A stretch of 64,000 nucleotides of DNA, taken from assembly GCA_001657395.1 (NCBI GenBank), contig LYSY01000004.1:361942-425941 (forward strand), in the 5' to 3' direction. This stretch comes from Rhodospirillales bacterium BBD 1991-14 (GTDB lineage: Bacteria; Pseudomonadota; Alphaproteobacteria; Kiloniellales; Kiloniellaceae). Position numbers and translations under genes: made by a program. The first letter of the stretch is position 1; every line of letters begins with the position of its first letter. Of the stretch, positions 44,923 to 56,000 are shown in pieces. The notes beneath the pieces were generated by a model, which did not search any database, was not told the DNA's origin, and saw only the letters and a program-made list of their open reading frames with translations.

Positions 44923-46788
44923 ATGGCGCGCGGCGACAAGACCCTCACCCTGACGATGGCCCAGGCCCTGGTCCGCTACCTGGTAGCCCAGAGGATCGAG
45001 ATCGACGGCCGGGAGCACCCGCTCTTTCCGGCGGTCTTCGCGATCTTCGGCCACGGCAACGTCACCTGCCTGGGCGAGGCACTCTACGAAGTCCGCGACC
45101 GCCTGCCCACTTGGCGCGGGCAGAACGAACAGTCCATGGCGCTTGCAGCGGTGGCCTACGCAAAGGCGCGGCTGCGCCGCCAGGTCTGCATCGCCACCTC
45201 CTCGGCCGGGCCGGGGGCGACCAACATGGTGACGGCCGCGGCCCTGGCCCATGCCAACCGCCTGCCGTTGCTGATCCTGGCCGGCGACACCTTCACCAGC
45301 CGTCTGCCTGATCCGGTGCTTCAGCAGGTCGAACAGTTCCACAATCCGTCGGTCTCGGTGAACGACGCCTTCCGCGCGGTGACCCGCTACTGGGACCGGA
45401 TCGCCGCGCCGGAGCAGCTCCTGCAGTCGCTGCCGCAGGTGGTCGAGACCTTGCTGGACCCGGCGGACTGCGGGCCCGCCTTTCTTGGCCTGCCGCAGGA
45501 CACCCAGGCGCGGGCCTGCGACTACCCGGCCGAATTCTTCGAACCCCGGCTGCACCGCATCCGCCGTCCGCGGCCGGACAGCAAGGATCTGGCCGAGGCT
45601 GCGGCGGCCGTGACGGCGGCACGCAAGCCGCTCATCGTCGCCGGCGGCGGGCTTCATTACTCCGGGGCTGCCGCCGAGCTGGCGGCCTTTGCGGAGGGGC
45701 GCGGCGTCCCGGTGGTCGAAACCCTGGCGGGGCGCGCGCTGCTGCCCCACGATCATCCGCTCAACGCCGGCCCGATCGGACCGACCGGGTCCCACTCCGC
45801 CAACGCCCTGGCGCGGGAGGCTGATCTGGTGCTGGCGCTGGGCACCCGCCTGCAGGACTTCGTGACTGCGTCCTGGACCGCCTTCCAGAACCCGGAGATG
45901 CGGCTGGTCGCGATCAACGCGGCCCGCTTCGATGCCGCCAAGCACCGGGCGCTGGCGGTGGTCGGCGATGCCAAGGCCGCCCTGGGCGAACTCGATCCGC
46001 TGCTCGGCGACTGGTCCGCGCCCCCGGACTGGACGGGCCGCGCCCGGGATCTCTATCGAAGCTGGAACGCGGCGCTCGAGGAGCGCACCGCGCCGACCAA
46101 CAGCCTGCCGTCCTATGCCCAGGTGATCGGTGCCGCGAACCGGGCGAGCGGCCGCGAGGATCGGGTGCTGACCGCCGCCGGCGGCATGCCGGCGGAACTC
46201 AACACCAACTGGAAGGCCAAGGGCATCGCCTCCGTCGACATCGAGTTCGGCTATTCCTGCATGGGCTACGAGGTGGCAGGCGGCTGGGGCGCGGCCATGG
46301 CAAGGGACGATGCCGGCGCACCGGGCGAGACCTTCGTGCTCGTCGGCGACGGCTCCTACCTGATCATGAACTCCGACATCTATTCCTCGGTATTGGCCGG
46401 ACACAAGATGATCGTGATCGTCTGCGACAACCAGGGCTTCGCCGTCATCAACAAGCTGCAGAACAACAGCGGCAACGAGTCCTTCAACAACCTGCTCGAG
46501 GACTGCCGCATCGAAAAGTTCGTCAACGTCGACTTCGCCGGCCATGCGCGGGCGATGGGTGCGGAAGCCGAATCCGTCTCCTCCGTCGCCGAGTTGGAGG
46601 CGGCCCTGGAGCGCGCCCGGGCGGCGTCGGGCACCTATGTCATCGCGGTGAAGGTGGACAAGGACATCTGGACCGAGGGCGATGCCTGGTGGGAGGTGGG
46701 GATCCCCGAGGTCTCCGCGCGGGAAAGCGTCCTGGCCGCCGGGCGGCAATGGGACGAGGGCCGCCGCCATCAGCGGCGCGGTATCTGA
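44923..46788 (+). CDS. iolD: 3D-(3,5/4)-trihydroxycyclohexane-1,2-dione hydrolase
   Basis: TPP-dependent enzyme that opens the inositol-derived ring to 5-deoxyglucuronate. 621 residues with the three domains of the acetolactate-synthase family: GQNEQSMALAAVAYAK (TPP-activating Glu), central FAD-like domain with LAGRALLPHDHPLNAGPIG, and C-terminal VLVGDGSYLIMNSDIYSS (TPP-binding GDG). FAIFGHGNVTCLGEAL is an IolD-specific start. ATG 44923 has GGGAGG 11 bases upstream. First gene of iolDCBJ. Confidence 0.95.
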   Translation: MARGDKTLTLTMAQALVRYLVAQRIEIDGREHPLFPAVFAIFGHGNVTCLGEALYEVRDRLPTWRGQNEQSMALAAVAYAKARLRRQVCIATSSAGPGATNMVTAAALAHANRLPLLILAGDTFTSRLPDPVLQQVEQFHNPSVSVNDAFRAVTRYWDRIAAPEQLLQSLPQVVETLLDPADCGPAFLGLPQDTQARACDYPAEFFEPRLHRIRRPRPDSKDLAEAAAAVTAARKPLIVAGGGLHYSGAAAELAAFAEGRGVPVVETLAGRALLPHDHPLNAGPIGPTGSHSANALAREADLVLALGTRLQDFVTASWTAFQNPEMRLVAINAARFDAAKHRALAVVGDAKAALGELDPLLGDWSAPPDWTGRARDLYRSWNAALEERTAPTNSLPSYAQVIGAANRASGREDRVLTAAGGMPAELNTNWKAKGIASVDIEFGYSCMGYEVAGGWGAAMARDDAGAPGETFVLVGDGSYLIMNSDIYSSVLAGHKMIVIVCDNQGFAVINKLQNNSGNESFNNLLEDCRIEKFVNVDFAGHARAMGAEAESVSSVAELEAALERARAASGTYVIAVKVDKDIWTEGDAWWEVGIPEVSARESVLAAGRQWDEGRRHQRRGI

Positions 46789-46791
46789 GCC

Positions 46792-47796
46792 ATGCCGCAG
46801 TCCCCCCTCTTCGACAGGATCGATCGGGGCCGCCCGCTCGGCGCCTTGGTCCTGGGGCGCGCGGGCCTGGATCTCTATCCCGTCGAAGACGGCGGCAAGA
46901 TTGCCGAAGCGGAAGGCTTTACCAGCGATCTCGGCGGCTCGGCCGGCAACATCGCCGTCGCCCTGGCACGGCAGGGCATTGCGACAGCGCTTCTGTCTGC
47001 GCTGTCCGATGACCCGGTGGGCCGCTTTGTACAGCAGCGCCTTGAAGGCTTCGGGGTCGAAACCCGCTACCTTCAGACCGTCGCCGGCGATCCGCGGACA
47101 AGCCTTGCTCTTGCCGAGGTCCGCGCCGAAGACTGCGAAGTCACGATCTATCGGAACAATGCCGCGGACCTGCAGTTGACGGCGGGAGAGGCGGCCTTTG
47201 CCGCGCTTGCCGAGGCGGCGGTTCTCATCGTGACCGGGACCGCATTGGTGGCCAATCCCTCTCGCGCCGCAACCCTCGCCCTCCTCGAGGCTGCGCGCCG
47301 GTCCGGCACGGTAACCGTCTTCGATCTCGACTACCGGGCCTACGCCTGGGCTTCGGCCAGGGAAACGGCCGATGTCTACGGCATGGCCGCGGAATACAGC
47401 GACCTGATCGTCGGCAATGCCGAGGAGTTCACCGTCTTTGCCGGCGACGGCAACGGCGAAACCGCCGCGGAGGTTCTGGCCGCCGGCGCCGGGCGGCTGA
47501 CCATCCTCAAGCGCGGCGGCGCCGGGGCCAGCGTTCTCAGCCCGGACTGGCGCATCGACAGCGGCGTTTTCCCGGTGACGGCCCTGAAACCCTACGGCGC
47601 CGGGGACGCCTTTATGGGGGGACTGGTGGCCGGTCTTCTGGGCGGCGAGTCCATCGAGGCGGCGATGCGCCGCGGCTCGGCTGCCGCCGCCATGGTGGTC
47701 TCCCGGCGCGGCTGTGCCTCCGCCATGCCCGATGCCGCGGAACTCTCCCGCTTTCTGTCGTCCCACGCGATGACCTTCAACCCGACAAGGAGTTGA
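46792..47796 (+). CDS. iolC: 5-dehydro-2-deoxygluconokinase
   Basis: PfkB-family kinase of 334 residues that phosphorylates 5-keto-2-deoxygluconate. LGRAGLDLYP and GGSAGNIAVALARQG are the IolC/PfkB start and KPYGAGDAFMGGLVAGLLGG is the GAGD anion hole with the catalytic Asp. It starts 3 bases after iolD. The product goes to the aldolase at 48640. Confidence 0.93.
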   Translation: MPQSPLFDRIDRGRPLGALVLGRAGLDLYPVEDGGKIAEAEGFTSDLGGSAGNIAVALARQGIATALLSALSDDPVGRFVQQRLEGFGVETRYLQTVAGDPRTSLALAEVRAEDCEVTIYRNNAADLQLTAGEAAFAALAEAAVLIVTGTALVANPSRAATLALLEAARRSGTVTVFDLDYRAYAWASARETADVYGMAAEYSDLIVGNAEEFTVFAGDGNGETAAEVLAAGAGRLTILKRGGAGASVLSPDWRIDSGVFPVTALKPYGAGDAFMGGLVAGLLGGESIEAAMRRGSAAAAMVVSRRGCASAMPDAAELSRFLSSHAMTFNPTRS

Positions 47797-47799
47797 GCC

Positions 47800-48639
47800 A
47801 TGCACATTCAGCCCTACGACAACAAGAACCTGCCCATCATCGGTGCCAATCACGAGAAGGTACCGCTTGTTTACATGAACATCGTGAAGCTGCAGCGCGG
47901 CGAGTCGTTCTCCTACGCCGTAGACGGCTACGAAACCTGCTGCGTGCCCGCCCACGGCACCATCGATGTCAGCGTCGGCAACCAGCACTTCGAGGCGATC
48001 GGCGAAAGGGCGTCGATCTGGGAGGGTGACCCTTCCGGAGTCTATGTGCCGAGCGGGCGCGAGGCGGGCTTCACCTGCGTGTCGGAAGACGCCGAGGTCT
48101 TTATCGCCGGGGCGCAGTTCGACGAGGTGCTGGAGCCTTTCGCCGTCCGTCCGGACGAGATCGACCCGGTGCAGTACGGTTCCGACGAGACGAAGACCCA
48201 TCGCAAGATCAAGCACATCCTGGGCCAGAAGCAGGCCGGGAAGGTCGGCCGGCTGCTGGTCAGCGAGCTCTTCACGGTCGGCGCCGGCGGCTGGTCGGGC
48301 TTTCCCTCCCACAAGCACGATACCGAGGACCTGCCGAACGAAACGCGGCACGACGAGGTCTACAACTTCCGCTTCAACCCGGACTGGGGCTTCGGGGCCC
48401 AGTTCCACCAGCGCGAAGACGAAGAATTCGGCCAGTGCTATCACGTGAAGAACGGCTCCACCTTCGTCATCGACGGCGGCTATCACCCTTCCGTCGCTGC
48501 GCCGGGCTATGAGATGTACTACTTCACCATCCTCGGCGGGCTGTCCCAGCGGCCGCTGGTGCAGAACTTCCAGCCGGAGCACGCCTATCAGGTGGAGACG
48601 ATTCCCGGCATCAAGGACATGATCGCCAAGTTCAAATAG
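47800..48639 (+). CDS. iolB: 5-deoxy-glucuronate isomerase
   Basis: Isomerises 5-deoxyglucuronate to 5-keto-2-deoxygluconate. 279 residues with two cupin halves. WSGFPSHKHDTEDLPNETRHDEVYNFRF contains the metal ligand His/Glu set of KduI/IolB proteins. It starts 3 bases after iolC and its stop directly touches the next ATG. The gene order is D-C-B-J, so translation is coupled. Confidence 0.92.
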   Translation: MHIQPYDNKNLPIIGANHEKVPLVYMNIVKLQRGESFSYAVDGYETCCVPAHGTIDVSVGNQHFEAIGERASIWEGDPSGVYVPSGREAGFTCVSEDAEVFIAGAQFDEVLEPFAVRPDEIDPVQYGSDETKTHRKIKHILGQKQAGKVGRLLVSELFTVGAGGWSGFPSHKHDTEDLPNETRHDEVYNFRFNPDWGFGAQFHQREDEEFGQCYHVKNGSTFVIDGGYHPSVAAPGYEMYYFTILGGLSQRPLVQNFQPEHAYQVETIPGIKDMIAKFK

Positions 48640-49494
48640 ATGCTGGTCAATCTTTCCGAGATTCTGCAGCCGGCCCTTGACGGCGGCTACGCCGTCGGCT
48701 GCTTCAACGTCTTCGGCTACGAGGACGCCCGGGCGGTGGTGGCAGCGGCGGAAGGCCTGGGGGCGCCGGTCATTCTTTCAGCCAACCTGGACCTTCGCGA
48801 CTTCATGCCGGTAAAGATGGTTGCGGCGCTGTTCCGTGACCTGGCGGAAGGGGCGCGGGTACCGGTCTGTGCACACCTCGACCACACTTATGTCGCCGAA
48901 GACGTGCTTCAGGCGGTCGATCTCGGTTTCAGTTCGGTCATGATCGACGGCTCGCAACTGCCTTTGGGAGACAACATCGCTGTCGTGCGCCGCGTCGTCG
49001 ATCATGCCCATGCAAAGGGCGTTTCCGTAGAAGCGGAGATCGGTTCGGTGCCCTATGCCGAGGGGCGCGACCACATCAAATCGGAACTGACGGACCCGCA
49101 AGAAGCGCGGCGGCTTGCAGAAGAAGGCGGACTCGATGCCCTGGCGGTTTCGGTGGGCAACGTCCATCGCCTGAGCGAGCCCGGTGCCACAGTGGACTAC
49201 GGGCGGCTGGCCGAGATCGAATCCCTTGTGCGGCTGCCGCTGGTGATCCATGGCACGTCCGGCCTCTACGAACCGGACATCCGCAAACTCGCCGGGACGG
49301 GGGTCTGCAAGTTCAACATCGGCACGGTTCTGCGTCAGGCTTTTGGCGGCGCCCTGCGGCAGGCCTTTGCCGACGACCCGAAGATCTACGACCGGCTCGA
49401 ACTGATGCGCCATGCCATGCCTGCCGTACAGGCAGAGGCGGAGCACATGATCACTCTGCTCGGCTGGCGCAGCGAAGATCGAGCCGGCCGATAG
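48640..49494 (+). CDS. iolJ: Class II aldolase, 2-deoxy-5-ketogluconate 6-phosphate aldolase
   Basis: 284 residues. Cleaves the IolC product to dihydroxyacetone phosphate and malonate semialdehyde. Zinc ligands are in AHLDHTY, EAEIGSVPYAEG, SVGNVHRL and VIHGTSGLYEP. The dihydroxyacetone phosphate-binding part FNIGTVLRQAF is present. The ATG starts directly after the iolB TAG. FbaA/GatY are related, but the operon position points to IolJ. Confidence 0.88.
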   Translation: MLVNLSEILQPALDGGYAVGCFNVFGYEDARAVVAAAEGLGAPVILSANLDLRDFMPVKMVAALFRDLAEGARVPVCAHLDHTYVAEDVLQAVDLGFSSVMIDGSQLPLGDNIAVVRRVVDHAHAKGVSVEAEIGSVPYAEGRDHIKSELTDPQEARRLAEEGGLDALAVSVGNVHRLSEPGATVDYGRLAEIESLVRLPLVIHGTSGLYEPDIRKLAGTGVCKFNIGTVLRQAFGGALRQAFADDPKIYDRLELMRHAMPAVQAEAEHMITLLGWRSEDRAGR

Positions 49495-50077
49495 CCGGCC
49501 GATAGCCGGATCTCAGCGGTTTTGCACGCGGCTGCCGAATGCCCTTATGCAGCGCTCCAAGGAGAAACCGCCTTGGCGGGCAGTCACGGGACGGCGGGCG
49601 GGTCGATCTCGCCCCTGCCGCTCCGGGCGCGTGCTCACACGATCTGCGGTTGAGAGGCCCGCCGGACGCCTGCGCCACCTTCAAGCGCCAGGGCAGCCCC
49701 GCCCGCTTGCGGGCAAGGGCCGATTCCACGGATCCCAAAACCGTTGCAGGCCCAAACCGCCTCCACGCTCCTCCAGGCAAATCCGCCCCCGTCGGCCCTC
49801 GCATGCTGCTGAAAAAAGAGGGAATTTCGGAGCGATATACACTATCGCGGATTGCAGAATTTAACGATCTGGGCAGCGTTTCTTAATCATATGAAAGAAA
49901 AACGGATTGAAGTCCTATAAAACTCATACATAACGCTGCGTAATTTCGTATATTTTTCTTGTTTTTATCACAACTCTCCACGAGACTGCGGCCCGTGGGA
50001 TTGATCAGTAAAGGGGTGGTTAACAGCGCTCAATAGCGCCTGCGAGCACCCTGGCTCGTCTTCTTAGGAGACGATAA
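49495..50077 (+). other. Intergenic region with AT-rich promoter zone for the giant gene
   Basis: 583 bases without a convincing gene. The first part repeats CCGGCCGATAG twice after the aldolase stop. From about 49850 to 49985 the DNA becomes markedly AT-rich, unlike its surroundings, which suggests promoters and regulatory sites for the RTX-like gene. A clean ribosome site TTAGGAGACGATAA precedes ATG 50078. I cannot define -35/-10 boxes with confidence. Confidence 0.5.
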
Positions 50078-53000
50078 ATGACTGACGATCTCACCCGTGG
50101 CCTCGAGGGCCAGCAGGACACCTCGGCCGACTCCACTGAAATCAGCTACACCACCGGTAGAGAGGGCGCCGCCACTGTCGTTGGCCAGGCTGCCGAGGTG
50201 GTCAACGTTTCGCGCCCCGCAGCGGGGCAAACGGTCGAGATCCAGGCGGCAGCCGGGCAGACCTACAATCTGGATTTCCCGCCGGCCGGCGCGCAGGTCC
50301 AACTCGACGGTTCCGACTTCATCCTGGCCTTCGAGGACGGCGGCCGGATCGTCTTCAGCGACATGGCCACGGTGGTCGAAGGCGGCGATGCGCCGACTTT
50401 CACGTTGGCGGGCACGGAAGTCGGCGCGGAAGTGCTGTTGACCCAGGCCCTGGCCCTCGCCGGTCAGGACGACGCGACGCTCGAGACGGCTGCGGCGCCC
50501 GATGCGCTGGGCACAGGCGCGACGGTATATGTCGACTTTCTGGGCAACCTCATCGAGCTGCTGATCGCGCAGGGTGTGATCCCCCCGGTCGAGCTTGAGT
50601 TCGGCCTGATCGATCTGGAAGAAGACCCCTTCGCACTGACGACCGGCGCCCTGGAGGAGCAGTCGACACCGCTGATCAACGAGATCGGCATCGCGGTGAA
50701 GATGAACATCCCCGATCTTCCCCCTGAAGAAGGTGGCGAAGCGGCCGAAGAGGCCGCCGTCGCGGCGGCTGAAGAGGCCAAGACCGCCTCCGAAGTCAAC
50801 TTCATCGAACTGATGAACACCGACGGTGGTGCCTTCGACGTCAGCGGCATGACTCTGGAGATCCTCAATCCGGCGGGCGATGTTGTTACTTTCGTGATGC
50901 CGGGCGGCACGGTGCTGCCGCCGAACGGCTTCGTGGTGCTCTATCAGGCCGCTGAAGATCCGGAAGAGGACGGCGAGACCGTCTACCTCCGCATTTTCGA
51001 TGCCGAGGGCAACGTCGTCGGCGGCGTGGACGTGGCCGGCGCCGACTTCTGGAACCTGGGCGACGACACCACCGATCCGATTGCAGTCAACTTGGTCGAC
51101 GGCGGCGAGTCCCTAGACACCTTTGCCGCCAACCTCACGCAGGACGACCTTGCCGGCCTGACCGACCCGAGCTTCGCCGGAACGCCGGCCGACTTCGTCT
51201 CCCCCCTGCTGGACCTGAACCTGGAGACCTTCAACGGCCAGTTCACCGACAACCACCACATCTTCTCCCGGGTGAACTCCACCGACACCGACAGTCAGAA
51301 CGACTGGACCACCAACAACATTCCCACCGACGGCGGGCTCAACACCACCGGTGTGCCCGGCGGCCCCTTCGCCTACACGATCACGGGTGCGGATGTCCTG
51401 TTGGTTATCGATCTCTCCGACGGCACAACCTACGAGGTGGGCCCGCTGTTCGACGGCGATGGCGTGCTGTCCGGCGACTTTGAGGGGCTGACCTTCGGCC
51501 AGGGCGCCGATGCTGGCTTCCTCTTCGCCTACGACGACGGCGATGATCGGATCGTCAAGGTTGACCCGGCCACCGGCGAGGTGGTCGAGCAGTGGACCTT
51601 GGACGACCTGGTCGTCGCGGGGCTCAGCAACTCCGGCCTAACAGTCGCCAGCGATGGCACCTTCTATGTCGTCGGCGATAATCAGGGCATTTACGAGGTT
51701 GTCTTCGGTGCCGGCGTTTTCTCGCTGACCGAGATCGCGCCCACGGCCGAGTTTGGCGATTTCGACATCACCGGCCTTGCCGCCGATCCGAACGACCCGA
51801 ACCTGCTCTATGCCATCGGTGAGGATTCCGGGACGGTCAAGCTCTTCACCATCGCTGCCGACAGCGGTGTGGTCACCGAACTGCCGGGGGCGATCGGCAT
51901 AGCTTCCAGCCAGCAGATGGGGCTTGCCTTCGATGCCGATGGCAACCTCTGGGCCATCGACGAGCAGAACGACCTGGCTTACCAGGTCGACCCGGTTACG
52001 GGGGCGTCGATCCCGGGAAGCACGGTTCTTCTGCCCTCCGGTCTGTCCCTCGAGTCCATTGCGATCCTGTTGGACGGCGTGCCGGACATCGTCGATGCCA
52101 ATCCCTGGGATCCGCTGAACGACGATCTCAATCCCGAACAGAACAACCCCGATCCGCTGGCCGGCCAGAACTTCCTGCAGGCCGCGGACGGTGGCGACAC
52201 TGTCGAAGGCTTCGGCGGTCCCGACTTCATTCAGGGTGCTGCGGGTGACGATGGTCTCTACGGCGGCTCTCAGGATCTCGTCGAACAGCAGGCCCAGAAG
52301 ATCGCCGGTCAGCTCGAGCTTCTTGAGGGCGCCGGCGTTCCGGTCCTCGGCGAGGGCACCCAGGATGGCCTTGATGCCGAGCTCGTCCATCAGCCTTTCT
52401 TCAGCGACCATAACGACTTCCTTTTCGGTGATGCCGGCGACGACCAGATGTACGGCGGCTCCGGCGGCGATTACATGATCGGCGGCGAGGGCGACGACTC
52501 CATGGACGGCGGTACCGGCGACGATGAGATCTTCGGCGACGGTTCGCAGGAGATCGGCGGGCTGCCGGAAGAGGGCGAAGGCACCGGCGAAGACGGTGCC
52601 ATTGAGTACGGCGACGACGTGCTTGCCGGCGATGCCCTGAACAACCTCGACAGCCTGCTGGGCGGCGACGATGTCGAGCCCGAGATGGAGGCCCCGGATG
52701 GTGTCGAGGCCATTCTGGAGGGTTACGACGGCGCGGCCGCGGCGATCCTCGGCGGCAACGACACCATCGATGCCGGCAAGGGCGATGACATCGCCTCCGG
52801 CGACGCGCTCGCCACGGGGGCGGAGTCCGTCTACGCCCTGGGTTATGCCGACAACAGCTTCCTGCGCCCGGAAAACGGCGTCGCCTCCGATGGCGGGCTG
52901 GTCCAGAACGACGAGAGCGGCAACATCCTTCTGGTCGATGCTCTGGGCAACGTCCAGGTTGCTGTGTCTGAAGCCGACATCACCGATCTCACGGGGCTGG

Positions 53001-56000
53001 GGTCTGCCGCTTTCGAGGAAACCGGCATCGATATCGATGCCGAGGGCACGATCTACTTCACTGAAGAAGAGTCCGGCGCGGTCTACAGGAAGACCGAGTT
53101 CGGCGAGGTGGAACTCGTAACCTCCAACGACGCCATCAATACGGCGCTCGGCGGCGGAACCAGTCCAGAGCCGAAGGGCTTGGTCGTGGGGCTGGACGGC
53201 TTCGTCTACATCACCGAAGACGACACGGACTCGATCCTGAAGATCGATCCTGCCGACGGCACGGTCACGGTGCTGACCGCGGCGGCCGACGTAGAAGCGC
53301 TTGGCGGGATCACCAGCTTCGCCGTCGAGGGCGGCCTCATTGCTTCGGCCGACGGGCTCAGCCTCTATGTGACGTCTGAAGGCTCTCCTGACGCGATTAT
53401 CCAGATCGATCTGGCCACCGGCACGCCGGAGGTTCTGGCCAGCGGTGCGCCCTTCGATGATCTCGACGGTTACATGGTCCTGGCTCCGAACGGCGATATC
53501 ATCGTCGCTGACGAAGGCACGGACACTTTCTATCGTGTCACCCCGGACGGCGCGGTGAGTGAGTTCCTCAGCAATGCTGAATTGACCGCGGTCTTCGGCG
53601 GTGGCGTCGATCTCGAGGGTGGGTTTTGGTTCGACAGCGACGGCAATTTCTACGTTACTAATGAGAACGGCGACGATATTGCCAAGTTCGAGAGCGTGAA
53701 CCCCTGGACCGGCGAGGCCGATCCGGCGGGTCAGGTGCTCCTCAGCGAAGCCGACATTCTGGCGGCAATCGGCAGCAACGTTGACTACGAGGGCGGCGCC
53801 GTTGCGGTGCCGGGCGGCGGGGCCTTCCCGACGGACACCGGCTTTGCCAACGACATCATCGACGGCGGCGAGGGCGACGATGCCCTGGCCGGCGACTCGG
53901 CAGCCATCGCGGTTGCCGACGAGGACAGTGAAGAGGCGACCGAGGCCAAGGCCGTGGCCATCAACAACGCCGTCTACTCCGATGGTGTGAGCGATGGCGA
54001 GTCCACGGCGGCGACCGGCAACGACATCATCGACGGCGGCGAGGGCGACAACAGGATCGCCGGCGAGGCCCAGGCCATCGCCGACGATGCCGAGGCGGTG
54101 GCGCAGAACACCGCCGCCGGCGAGGACGTCGAGGCGGGCAACGACAAGATCAAGGCCCACGAGGGGGATGACAACATCTCCGGCGATGCCCAGGCCCTGG
54201 GCAAGGACACTGCCGTTTCCAAGGCCTTCAACACGGTCGTCGGCATCGGTGAGGAGGACGCCAACCGCTCTTCGGCCGGCAATGACTACATCGTTGCGGG
54301 CGAAGGCGACAACACGGTTGCCGGTGACTCCCAGGCGATCTCCGAGTACGGTGAAGCCTCGGCCTATGGTGAAAACACCGCGGGTGATGGCGGCAGCGAT
54401 GACGTAAACCGGGCCGGCAACGACACCATCTTCGGGTCGCTGCTGGGTGACGATGTGCTCTCCGGCGGCGCCCAGGCGGTTGCCGCGAAGGATGCCTTCG
54501 CCGAGCAGCAGAACCATGCCGGTGGCGAAGACTCGGCGGACGATGACAACGAAGCCGGAAACGATCTGATCCAGGGCTACGAAGGTGACAACGTGGTCGC
54601 TGGCGACGCCCAGGCCATCGCCGAGGACCACTTCTCCTTCGCAACGGCGAAGTCCCACAATCACTCTGAAGCCGACGATATTGAGGATGGCGCCAACAAT
54701 GCCGCTGGTGACGACCGGATCCACACCGGCGACGACGACGACAAGGCTGCCGGTGACGCTCAGGCGATTGCCGGGAAGCTCGCGGATGCATGGTCGACCA
54801 ACAAGGCGCTCGGCTACGGCAACACGGCCGGCAACGATGACATCGATGCCGGACATGGGAAAAACAAGGTCGCGGGCGACGCCCAGGCCATCGCGGGCCT
54901 CAAGGCCTGGGCCTACGGCACCAACACCGCGGGCGATGGAGATGCTGACCGCGACAACACGGCGGGCAACGACACCATTGTGTCGGGTGGCGCCTCCGAT
55001 ACGGTCTCCGGCGGCGCCCAGGCCATGGCCGGGCTCTTCGCCCACGCCGATCAGGTGAACCAGGCCGGCGCCAGCGGAGATGGGGAGCGCGACAATTCCG
55101 CCGGCAACGACGACATCGACGTAGCCGGAGGAAAAAACCGGGCCGCCGGCGACGCCCAGGCGATCTCCACCTTCGGTGTGGCCGAGGCTTACAGCGCGAA
55201 CGCGGCCGGTGCCGAGGGTAGCTTCGGCGGAAACGCGGCCGGCAATGACGTCATCGAAAGCGGCAATGGTCGTGACACCGTCTCCGGCGATGCCCAGGCG
55301 ATCGCCAAGCTCCATGCCCTGTCGGTGTCTTCCAACGTAGTGGGTGGTGACGAAGACAATCGGGCGGGCAACGACTTCATCGATGCAGGTCACGGCCACA
55401 ATGTGATCGCGGGTGACTCCCAGGCGATCGCATCGCACGGCGTGGCAGAGGCCTATGGCGAGAACACCGCTGCCGACGAAAACGACAACGATGCCGGCAA
55501 CGACACCATCAGAAGCGGCAACGACGAAGACACCATCTCCGGCGGTGCCATGGCCGTTGCGGCGGCGCTGGCCTTCGCCCGGCAGGTTAACGCTGCCGAG
55601 CAGGGTAATGCCGGCAACGACGACATCGACTCCGACGTTGGCGGAAACGATGAAGACGAGGTTGCCGGCGATGCCATGGCCCGCTCCCAGGGCTGGGGCT
55701 TCTCGGATGCCGTCGCCGAGTCCGTTAACATAGCAAGCAGTAGCAGTAGTTCTACGGGCCTCGACATCATTGATGCGGGCGGCAACGACAACCACGTGGC
55801 CGGTGAGGCCATGGCGGTCAATACCGGCGACGATGCCGAAGCCACCGCCGTCAACGCGGCGACAGACGGAGGTCGCGCCGGCAACGACGAGATCTTCACC
55901 GGCGGAAGCAGCGATATTGTCTCGGGCGGTACGCAGGCGCGTGCGAAGGATGACGCTACGGCGGATACGGACAACTGGGCCACGGGTGATAACTCCGAGG

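Noticed and set aside
44902..48582. 1226-codon open frame antisense to iolD, iolC and iolB
   Set aside because: It covers three well-identified genes in the opposite strand and shows no recognisable domain; typical of high-GC codon bias.
51638..55795. Very long open frame (about 1385 codons) antisense to the giant gene, and a similar one at 57926-60310
   Set aside because: Both are produced by the repetitive GC-rich coding sequence on the other strand; they have no family motifs or ribosome sites, and their repeats mirror the sense repeats.
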